This document shows positions 54,640 through 64,000 of a DNA stretch of 64,000 bases, piece by piece. The notes beneath the pieces were generated by a model, which ran no database searches, was not told where the DNA came from, and saw only the letters and a list, made by a program, of their open reading frames with translations. Position numbers and translations under genes: made by a program. The stretch's first letter is position 1, and the number at the start of each line of letters is the position of its first letter. The stretch is from Typha latifolia (lineage: Eukaryota; Streptophyta; Magnoliopsida; Poales; Typhaceae), in contig CM034113.1 of assembly GCA_019914945.1 (NCBI GenBank), forward strand, positions 2,666,001 to 2,730,000. The letters are read 5' to 3'.

Positions 54640-56358
54640 ATGCCGCCTAGACGTGCTCGGTCTGTGCGTACGACTGTTTGTGGATGGGCTTCAGCCCCCG
54701 TTGATGAACCGGCTGCCGGTACTTCAGTCCGCATCGAGGCCCTTGGACAGCTTGTCAGGCAGCAGGAGAGGCAAATTGAAGAATTAGTTCGGGAGCGCAC
54801 GGCAGCTATGTCTGGGATGCACATACCGAGGAAGTCATCAGAGCAGGTTACTCCAGCCGAGCAGACTAGAGGTGTGTCCGCCTGGTCATGCAGCTCAACC
54901 ACCATTTTGTTCAGCGGCACGATGGACCCCATGGAAGCAAATAGGTGGATAGTGGATGTGAGGAAGATCCTAACTGCCTTTGAGTGCCTAAAGAGTCATT
55001 AGGTGACCTTTGCCACCTTCCTTCTCTATGGGGAGGCGGAAGAGTGGTGGAAAGCCACTGAGCGTATGACATCGGGACGCCTTGCTAGGGAGTACATCAC
55101 TTGGAAGGCATTTTTAGATTCTTTTGATCATAAATATTTTCCTGCATCCCTGCATTTCAAGCTGACGAGAGAATTTACCTAATTAAGACAAGGAAATATG
55201 ACAGTGGCGTAGTATGAGGACAAGTTTAATGCCTTATCCTATTTTTGCCCTAGAGTCATACCTGATGATGCTGCTAGGGCTGACCAGTTCAAGATGGGCC
55301 TCCGGATCGAGATCCAAAAGTAGGTGAATATGGTGAAGAATCTGACCTATGCAGAGCTAGTGGAGAATACGGGGATAGTTGAAAGGGACTTACTGGAGGA
55401 GCGCTTGCAGCGTCAGGAGCAGGACGTATTGGCCGCTTTGATGGGTATCCACGTGGAGGTTATCCTGGTGGGACCTTCCTGCGACCAAGGTGTCATCCCT
55501 ATGCTAGTGGTGCTGGTTCTAGTGCCACCCCGAGTAGACCCAATCCTCAGGGTTTAGGCGGGCCGAGCAAGGCTCGACCTTTTGTTAGTGGTGGGAGGTC
55601 AGCAGCAGTTTCGAGCAGTTCTGGCAGTGGTGGTTTTGCACAGCCGTCTACCCCTGAGGGTCGGACCTGTTATACTTGTGGAAAGGAGTCATATATCTCG
55701 TGACTGCTTCAATGCTCGCATTACCTACTTCCAGTGTGGAGAGTCTAGGCATGTCCGCATGCAGTGTCCCCTGTTGGTCAGAGCGCCAGTCACTCCTATC
55801 ACACCATCTATATCTGGAGCATCGGGAGCCAGTATTGCTGCGAGTAGGGGCCGCGGTGGCGCGCGATCGGGACCTTCTAGCAGAGGGCGAGGCGGACGTA
55901 CCGACTGAGTTTTCACTATGACTTTGCAGGATGCTTAAGCGTCCAATGAGGTGGCCACAGGTAACAGAGTAAATTAATCATGTTATTTAAGTTTTACGTA
56001 TGTTCTACTTATACATGATATTAGATCCTCGTTTCTAACCCTGTGCAAATTTGCATAATGTGAAAAATATATTTTTTCTATTTTATTTAAGACTTATATA
56101 TGCAATGGTAGGTACTATGACCTTATTTGCACACACTGCTAGGATTTTGTTTAACCCTGAGGCCACCTACTCTTTTATTTTCACGTCCGACCTGGAATAT
56201 ACGGATGTGGCGCCGGAACCACTTGTTGAGCCCTTAGTCATAGCCACCCTACTTGGTGACTTTCTAGAAGTTCGCCATGTTTATCGATCTTACACCTTGA
56301 CATTTGACGAGTGGGATTTTAAGGCAGACCTCCTACCTATTGAGATGTATGACATCAT
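54640..56358 (+). pseudogene. Ty3-type gag and truncated protease, decayed
   Basis: Begins MPPRRARSVR at 54640. The retrotransposon gag core follows: FSGTMDPMEANRWI, then TFATFLLYGEAEEWWKATER, ITWKAFLDSFDHKYFP and QFKMGLRIEIQK. In-frame stops interrupt it near 55,000 and at three later points before 55,325, and the frame shifts near 55,440. Two CCHC knuckles lie at about 55,670-55,770. The first (CYTCGKE, then SHISRDC) is split by a frameshift and the second has Tyr for its first Cys (YFQCGESRHVRMQC). A protease remnant at about 56,135-56,358 reads FNPEATYSF where D-(S/P)-G-A is expected, so the catalytic Asp is lost. The element is cut off inside the protease; RT, RNase H and integrase are missing. 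Confidence 0.85.
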
Positions 56359-57160
56359 GTTTCTCTCGGCGAGGAGTGCCTTAGACACCATTTCTAGAAG
56401 CGTCTGACACTGGAATAGTGATATTCTATCTCTGATGGCTGGCCGCAACTTACCCTCGAAGAAGCTAACTTTCTCTTCCTCGCTCGCCGCTATATGTGGA
56501 ACAAATCGCAACAGCTCGGTGATCCTCGCCTCAAAATCCACCACTGACATATCTCCCTGTCTCAGCTCAAAGAACTCATCATGCTTCTTCTTCTTTAATG
56601 CCCGAGGATAGTACTTTTCAAAGAAAATCTTCTTAAAGTTTCCCTAGGTCAGCTCCTTCTCTCGTCCAATGTACTGGCGCTCAATCATCTGCCACCAATG
56701 CTCTGCCCGATCCTCAAACATATAGGTCATCAAAGCAACCTTTTGATCCTCTGAACAATCCAATACTCGCAATATCTTCTCGATTCGCAGCAGCCATGCC
56801 TCTGCTTCAATCGGATCAGTGGTCCCTCTAAAGGTAGGTGGAGATGCCTTCAAAAACTTTTCAAACACTGTACCCCTATCTAGACTAAGGGGCCTTGACT
56901 CTGATGTAGCCGGAGTCTGCGATGGCTGTCCTCCAATGGCCTGAAGAAGGGTCTGAAGCACTGACACCACTATATGAGTAGCAGGAACTGGGGTAGGAGT
57001 GGGGATCTGGGCAGATGTAGGAGCAGTTTCCAATCCCGAACCAGGAATAGCAGTAGGTGCAAGAGCTAGCGCTTGAGCAGGAGCCGGCTCTTGCTCCCTA
57101 ATCCTGTCAGGAGATAAACTCTAGGCCGCAGCTGCTTGTCGACGACGACGCGTATACATA
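56359..57160 (-). pseudogene. Second Ty3-type gag, minus strand, truncated
   Basis: Read from the probable ATG at 57160 downward: MYTRRRRQAAAA, an early stop, a Pro/Ala/Thr-rich N-terminus, then the gag core FLKASPPTFRGTTDPIEAEA, LLRIEKILRVLDCSEDQKV, MTYMFEDRAEHWWQMIE, a stop near 56,645, and MSVVDFEARITELLRFVPH with FFEGKLRPAIRDRIS. Recognisable gag ends around ALLAERNMMSY (about 56,360), where it abuts the oppositely oriented protease remnant. No zinc knuckle or pol is present. Sequence and LTR differ from the plus-strand element, so this is a different family member. Confidence 0.85.
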
Positions 57161-57299
57161 TTGTCCCTTCAAAATTTATAAATGAGATAAGAAATATAAT
57201 AAAAATTTCATAACGAACCTGAGCTGATGCCACCGGACCTCCACACAACTCTAAGGGTGATTTAGGATAACACAATTTTTATTTTTTTATTTTTTTTAG

Positions 57300-57311
57300 G
57301 CTCTGATACCA
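57300..57311 (-). other. Primer-binding site of the minus-strand Ty3-type element
   Basis: The reverse complement reads TGGTATCAGAGC (initiator tRNA-Met type) and lies four bases from the inferred LTR end GGTCGTGACA. It is placed correctly about 140 bp upstream of the minus-strand gag start. Confidence 0.85.
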
Positions 57312-57315
57312 ACAT

Positions 57316-59507
57316 TGTCACGACCCAAAATAGGAATCATGACCGGCCATGCATCTCAATATGCTTGAGATGCACGAAGCCTTATTAATACTCTCTACGT
57401 GTACGATGGCAAATTAAATAAATAAATAAGAACGTGCTTTATTAAATTTTATAACTAATTGCAATAAAAAAATATAAAACAATGTTAATGTTTTTGAGTC
57501 TCTAAAGTAAATAAATAAAATGTCTAATCTAAAGTATAAAATCAAAAGAGCGGAAAGGTAAATAAGTGAATCCTAAGTGGAGGTGGAGTCCGGGTACATC
57601 TCGCTCAGTCGCCCCGCTGACTATTACCTGAAATAAATAAACAAATACAAAAAAAACAATAGAACCCATGAGCCAACAACTATAGCTCAGTGAGTGGAAT
57701 CCACTCACTAACCAAATAAATTTTAATTCATATTAATGCTGAATAAATTAAACTAAAAGCAACAATATCCATCACAATATGCAATAGGCATGCTCTCTAA
57801 CTAATAACAGTGATAACAATAGAGAGAGATGTTACAACTTGAAACCTTGCACGTTTTTAACATATTAACATCTTTTGATATTTATACTGTCATATGTCTC
57901 AATGGGTCTAAACCCTGTGGATCCACATCAACTAGAAGTAACCTCGAGATAACGCTCGGGACTTTTCTTCATAGCTGATCCGGTTAGGGTCATCAGAGGG
58001 TATCATCCTGTGATTAACACACTCTATCTTTTCCTCTAACCGTTGAGAGAAGTTAGAGTCACCTAGGTATTTTTTTCATTCATCCTAGGACTGTTCCCTA
58101 ACCCCGCCAGAGTCACCTAAGAAAGTCACTGCAGTGATCTAATTTAGGACTTTCCCCTGGACTTCCAAATAGACTTGAGTCATCACGGAAAATCGCAAAC
58201 GATTTATACCGGACTGTTTCTCTAAGTCGTATCAATACTAGTCTCATTTTTGTTTTCACAAATTTCAATATTTGCACGAAGTATGGTGATGCATTGAATA
58301 TAATAATTAAATGCACACAGAAAAATAAAACAATTTAATTTTCGCACGTACGAATGAAATAAATAGATTGCACACAGAAATTTCAACAATTTAAGTTTTA
58401 TATATAAGGGTGAAATAAATAATTTGCACATAGAAAATTTACATGGTCTGACAAAAATACGAAATACAATAAAATAAACATATGAGTGAACCCACTCACC
58501 TGAGTCTAGGCAAGACAGCCGAAATCTCAAATCTCTAGCTCACGTACTAAAAATCACCACCTTAAATAATAAATAACAATAACATTTTTAATTAAAACAA
58601 TTATTAAAAATCTTTCTACAATTTAACCCAAGAATAATTAACTTGGGCTATAAATAAGCCCAAATCAGTTGGGCTGGGCTGTAGTTGCCCCGCAGCCCAC
58701 CCAACTATTACTTAAATGGATTGGGCCAAGGCCGAATCCAATTAGCTAATGGAACCGGGTCGGGTTCCTTGGATTCGGATCCAACCCGACCCGAATCCAA
58801 ATACTAAAAGGGAGAAGATCAGACCCCGAGTCTGTTTTCTCCAAGCCGAAGAGAGAGAGAGAAAAGAGAGGAAGAGAGTCCATCGGCGATCGCCGCCGTC
58901 GGCGGTCGCTAGCCAACTCTAGCTCTCCCGCCTCCCCCATACGATGCCGCCATCGTCGCAAGGTGGGGGAAAACTCGCAAACGGCGGTCGATCCCTTGAC
59001 CGACGGCGACCGGAGCCACGAGGGCTCCAACGGTGACTGCCCACGGCACGAGGCCAACGGCAAGGTGCTTCCAGAGGTAGCGGCTGCGACTCGAAGCCGC
59101 CGTCCGACCAGATTTGCCGATGAAGCCGAAAAGCCCCCAATATTTAGGTATTTTCACTAAACCCTATTAAACTTTAATTAAAATTTATTCTGGGAGAGGG
59201 CTTACCAACGAGTCGCGTGGTGGTCTCCGATGGCTCCGGCGGCGCTCCGGCGGGCCGATCCCACAACGACGACTTCGACGATAAGGAAGAAGAAAGCGAA
59301 AGAGGGGAGGAAGAAGAGAGAGAAGAGAGCTCAGATGGTTAAACAGAGATTAGGATTTTAATTTATAGATTAGAAGAGAAATCTAGACCTAATCCGATCC
59401 GGATTAGGCGTGATTTCTCTCTCTGCACCTCGTTGCGTGCTGGAGAGGGAAAGGGGAGGGGCTGCACGTGCACACTCCTCTCTCAACCCCTAAATTTTTA
59501 TTATTTA

Positions 59508-59538
<31 letters not shown>

Positions 59539-59555
59539 TGATTCTGGTTCTAACA
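57316..59555 (-). mobile_element. 5' LTR of the minus-strand Ty3-type element (~2.2 kb)
   Basis: In minus orientation it would start TGTTAGAACCAGAATC (at 59555) and end GGTCGTGACA (at 57316), giving TG...CA ends and a position next to the primer-binding site. It holds a GC-rich stretch at about 58,740-59,280 and an (AT)n run near 59,507-59,530. Small ORFs inside are not genes. The outer end is inferred from TG/CA and could be off by some bases. No second LTR is present. Confidence 0.65.
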
Positions 59556-60495
59556 CCCAGCAATGGCCATGACGTCGTCTTCCCCACCCGTGGTGGAAGC
59601 TAGGGTCAGTGGCAATATAGGCGCTCCCAGCCTAAACGGCCATGTCCAATCCCTTCCATTGGACCCCCGCACCTGAGCCAAGTCGATGATAAGCACAAAA
59701 AACCGGAAGATCGCCGTCTACGTCCATTCTTGCTGCAATGAAACCGCAACTCGTGGCCACAGGTCCGACATTCCAGCGACCACTGACAGCCATGATCAGC
59801 TTCCACTAGCCGACTACAAGCTCATGATGGCCACCACAGCCGTCGGAGACCGCCCCATGGCCTAACCCGATGGCTACACTTCTGGCGATATCGCTCAAGC
59901 CAAGCCGCGTCAGGGTGGCTTCGTCAGGGGTCTTCACCATCTCTGCTCCACTGCAGTTGGGCCACGACTACCAACCACCGCCACTGAAGGCCACTAGGCC
60001 CGCCGACAAAGCCATAATGGCCGCCTCTACTGCAACCTAAGCCCGAGCTCGATAATTGGCTTCCACCACCGCTCCACCATAGCAAGGACCTCCTAAAGGT
60101 TGATTGCCTGTGGCCCACTACCTAACCCATCAGCCTCCAACGCCCATGCAGCCCACAGCGAAGCCCCTAGGCTGAAAAATAATTTCAGCCCTAAGGGTTG
60201 GGGTTTTAGCTATTGAGTGGGAGAGATGAAGTGCACATATCTTAAGGCGTGCTGAATTTTTGCAATTCAGTTTGACCAACTTGTGCGAACCAGTTGGGAA
60301 CCAATATGCACGACTTGTGGCTTAAGTGCGAGCCCAAGGATAACTAGTGAAACAACCCGATGGATCCACATCAACTGACTGAGCCAAACTTGCATATAGA
60401 CCGGTGGGCCTACAAGCACAATAGAGCCAGAATATTCAACTAGCGTACTAGTCACCTTGAGGACAAGGTGTCGAAAGCATGGTGGATTATTATGA
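59556..60495. other. Repeat-derived DNA of uncertain identity
   Basis: GC-richer than the flanking intron and absent from SCPL copy A. At about 60,457-60,475 one frame reads HLEDKVSK, followed by a purine-rich GCATGGTGGA. This resembles the pol C-terminus and polypurine-tract region of some Ty3-type elements but is too short to be sure. SCPL intron homology resumes near 60,496. ORFs here have no recognisable domain. Confidence 0.4.
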
Positions 60496-61142
60496 TTCTA
60501 CTAAATTGATTTTCAGATACAACTATTTTAGAGTCTCACCTTAATTCAATTGTTTTCTTTCATTGTAAAGCCTGTAAAGTAGTAAGTTCGTTATCTTGCT
60601 AACTTATGCAACTTTACATATCCATCTTTTTTTTCGATATAATGGTTTGAAATATTTCTCCAGTTATCAAGCATCCTTGTTGTCTCTATATTTTCTTAAC
60701 TTATCATCTAACCCGTTTTCTAGCTGTATGAGCTCAATAGAAGTAGAGCACAGCTAAAAGATGAGAAAGCTTCAAAAGAATCGACAATTTTACAACTAAC
60801 TACAAAGTTAATATCAATTATCAACCCTCTCAAAATCGTGCCAAATTACCAGCCAAAGCATAATTAGACCTCAGAAGAATTTGCCATAAAGCAAGGCCAT
60901 TTGATGGTCGAGAAGTTAGATGTCAGAGAAAATGAGAAATTTTGATTTTAGGGAATCGTCCTTCATGTTTGAGGCATAATTAATGCAAAAGGACAAATGA
61001 TCTGTCACCTAGTTTCATTTGTTCTGCAACAACTTTTACCCTATCTAACCTAATTTCTAGCATGTCTATACCCTATCTTTTGTATGCCTTGTCTATTTAG
61101 TTATACTTTTGAGGATTCATGCATCTCAATGGACAAATTATA

Positions 61143-61268
61143 AAGGGTTAAATAGATATACCCACTATACATTAGACCAAAATCACTTTGTCCTCCTGAA
61201 CTTTATTTTGTATCGCTATAACTCTCTGCACTTTTAACTAAATTGTAAATACAAACTCCGTTAAAAGT
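61143..61268. mobile_element. Small insertion in intron 9 of the SCPL pseudogene
   Basis: About 125 bp, from AGGGTTAAATAGATATACCC to AACTCCGTTAAAAG, interrupts alignment with SCPL copy A intron 9 and is not found there. Its texture resembles a short MITE or repeat fragment. Boundaries are approximate. Confidence 0.45.
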
Positions 61269-62695
61269 AAAAACTAAAGAAGAAAATAAGGAAAGAATTA
61301 TGTACATACCATACATGGAAGTCCACTACTACCAAGTTCTGGCCATGTTGGTACCCGTCCATCTCTTACTGGAGCCCTCAAAGGCCAAGAGCGCCCAAAC
61401 ATTCTTTTCCGGACAGGTAGAGGCCTGTCAGTTTCACCTAGTCTTCTGAAGCTTGAAGGTAACCTACTATTATCAGAGTCATCAGACACAACTTCTCTGA
61501 CCTTTGGACTATGGTAGCAGGGTTCGAGGATGTCATAAATATTTAGATTATCAAGTTCCTGAATATGCATAAAACTTCAGATATCAAAGAAAAAGTTTAC
61601 TCGTCAATAGAATATGATGGGATAAAAAGAAAATCTTACCCAGTCTATCATTTACTGGATTCAAGAAGCTTCCTTGGCAGGCAGTGTTAACCTCCTAAAA
61701 TTGATAGCATAGATTCATGTCAGAAAGGGCTGAGAAGATCCCAGACTTTTTCAATCCATTAATTGTTTTCAAAAGGAATATTGCATTACTGTAGCAAGGA
61801 GAGAATCAGGCAACTCTAAATCACTAGACAGATGCTAAGATGGTATTGCTGAATGTTGTTTCTACTATTTCTACGACAGCAAACAAATTAACTCATACAT
61901 TTGCAGAATTCATATGACTGCTCAATCACATATCATACCTGAAACAAATCATTTGATATTAGACCCATTCCATGAGCAAATGGCACATATGAACCACCAT
62001 CGAACCCTATATCTGTGGCTCCATTTCCAACCATATAGCCCTGATTAGGATGAAAAATTGTAAACAACACATTAGAAAAATAAATTCCCTATGAATAGTA
62101 TAACTATTCCATGTCCATCAAAATTTGGAAATAAAATTATGTATCAATAGAATCTAACCCTTGAAATTAAGAGTAGGTATGTGTATCAGAGGCAGTCTTG
62201 TAATTTGATACATTATTTGAGTATGATAATCCAACACCAGCGGGAGAATCCAAATAGATCATATTAGAAACCTGAATTGGTGTGATTGTCAATGTGCTCG
62301 TTATGCAAATGAAATCAGTAGCTAGCGGTAAACACTGCGAGAAAGATTACCTTAGACCAGCTATATGGATTGAGATGCAGCAGTGGTGACTTCCAGGTTT
62401 TCCTCCAGATTCAAAATTGAATGGACCTAGTATATGGTATAAACAAACGCTCAGAAATTCGTGAGATTCACGTTCTTCAGTACTAGATTTTGTCAATATT
62501 AAGCTTAAAATTAGGTAACTATATTTGTAAGTTCATATCGTTAGAATATACAATGTGGAAAGGAAAACACCAGAACAGGATCAAATACATACATCCAAAC
62601 AACTAATAAATGGTGGTAAAAGCCAAAATTTTACCTTTCTAAAAATTAAAGCCAAAATGTTCCAATGAAAACCCAATTCAGAAAATCTATCCTCA

Positions 62696-62878
<183 letters not shown>

Positions 62879-63115
62879 TTACCAAGATCAAAAGAACATA
62901 CTTACCAAGATCAAAAGATGAACAAAAGCAACATAGTGAGGGAAAAAATAAAAAAAAGAGATTTTTACCCAGCATAGTGCTTGGGTGGGAATATCCCATC
63001 AAACCCAGGAAGATGGGTGACTAAAGCATCCTGGGGAGCAGCTAAGGTTGCTGGAACAGTGAGGAGAAGTAGAGAGACGATGATGAGACTGGCCATTGTT
63101 GGGTTTGGAATTGAA

Positions 63116-64000
63116 GTCTCGAGCGGAGAGATGGAGACAGCACCGCAGGCAGAAAGCAGAGTTTTTGAATATTTTAAGTAGTTTATGCCTAAAATCATCT
63201 TCACAATGTAATTTCAAATCAGTCACGAAACCGTTTTGATTCTCCGTCTAAATTAACGGCGTGCGGCCAAATAATTAAAGTACCCTGTCCGATTTGTTAC
63301 TCAAAATTAATAGGGTTTTAATTTTTAGGCAACTTTATCGTCTCCCTAACTAGAGTTTTTGAGATTGGGAAGAGAGATATATAGAAAAGAAAGTAAGAGA
63401 AAAAAATTAGGTATCAAAAAATTAAAAAGAAATAATTATATAAGAGGGGAAGGGCATTTTTGTCAATAAAAAATTAAAAAAGGAGAGAAGTGAGCGCGCT
63501 ATTCAATTTTTGAAATTATTTGAGACATAAATTTAGACAAAAAATCTAATAATATCACTTTAGTTGTCTAGTTTGAGACTTTTGAAGTAAATGAGAGGAA
63601 AATGTATTTAACTTTTTTTTCTACCAAACTATCACTCTAAATATTTTTATTCACATGTTTAATATATTTTAAATTTTATATATGAAACTGTGTGTGTTTT
63701 TAAACGGTTGATTCAGTCAACGACTTCCAAATATTAAGAAACTTGTATGAAAATTTTAAATCCTCTAAAATATTTGCTTTAAAGAGAAATTTATATAGAA
63801 ATATCTTTTCAATTTGGTGACTTGTCAAATATAAGTTACTTGCAAGGTCAACTACTTATGTAGAAATTTCTCTTACACATCTAGGCAATGTTTTTAGATA
63901 ATTTAAAATTTCTATATAAGTTGCTGATCCAACTAACCAATGACTTATATTTGAAGTTGTTGACTAGGTTAACAGTTTCCAAACACACCTAACTGTATTT
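63116..64000. other. AT-rich DNA upstream of the SCPL pseudogene
   Basis: No gene was recognised. Similarity to the upstream region of SCPL copy A has ended. The last 300 bp hold a foldback element, listed separately. Confidence 0.5.
63690..63988. mobile_element. Foldback MITE near the window end
   Basis: The left end is GTGTGTTTTTAAACGGTTGA then TTCAGTCAACGACTTCCAAA. The right end is the imperfect complement of GTGTGTTTGGAAACTGTTAA then CCTAGTCAACAACTTC. The interior has inverted ATATAAGTTACTTG / CAATGACTTATAT-like stretches. Length is about 300 bp with no ORF. Terminal GTGTGTTTGG resembles plant hAT-like MITE ends; that assignment is tentative. Confidence 0.6.

Noticed and set aside
58746..59160. 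Overlapping ORFs of 65-105 codons on both strands
   Set aside because: They lie inside the minus-strand element's LTR and have no domain signature.

Overview
This window is nuclear DNA of a flowering plant. It is AT-rich, its genes have many GT-AG introns, and it is crowded with plant transposon families (hAT, Ty3 LTR retrotransposons, an L1-type LINE and several foldback/MITE-like elements). The two host genes look like angiosperm orthologues, and a non-grass monocot is my weak guess. No rRNA, tRNA, CRISPR or prokaryotic-style operon was seen.

Layout. Positions 1-15,300 are intergenic, with microsatellites, two foldback elements, a seven-core palindromic repeat array and a recent 121-bp tandem duplication. 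Positions 16,257-26,371 (+) carry a complete five-exon clade-E-type PP2C protein phosphatase of 486 aa with an N-myristoylation signature. Its first intron holds a tandem duplication that copied the start of exon 2, and its third intron (6.7 kb) is full of repeats. Converging on it, 29,048-43,709 (-) is a complete 14-exon serine carboxypeptidase-like (SCPL) gene. I could join it into 492 aa with Ser/Asp/His all present. Intron 11 contains a 2,930-bp hAT transposon with a perfect 8-bp target duplication and a dead transposase. Intron 9 contains a 697-bp non-autonomous relative.

Positions 43,730-49,980 are a spacer with a decayed LINE (RT, zf-RVT and RNase H remnants). From 49,980 to 63,115 the whole SCPL block is present a second time in the same orientation, beginning with sequence found just downstream of the PP2C gene. 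This second copy is a pseudogene: exon 3 has a 1-bp deletion, a deletion removed the catalytic-Ser exon, exon 8 lost 26 bp, and exons 10-13 are replaced by about 8.8 kb of foreign DNA. That DNA includes two different Ty3-type half-elements facing each other (LTR-gag-protease meeting gag-LTR).

The paralogous copies act as natural controls for each other. The second copy preserves the empty site of the 697-bp hAT insertion, so insertion after the duplication is the simplest order. I found no convincing evidence of a wholly new biological system. The most informative signals are the duplication/decay history, the convergent retrotransposon chimera, the duplicated exon start in PP2C intron 1 and the palindromic array near 6 kb.
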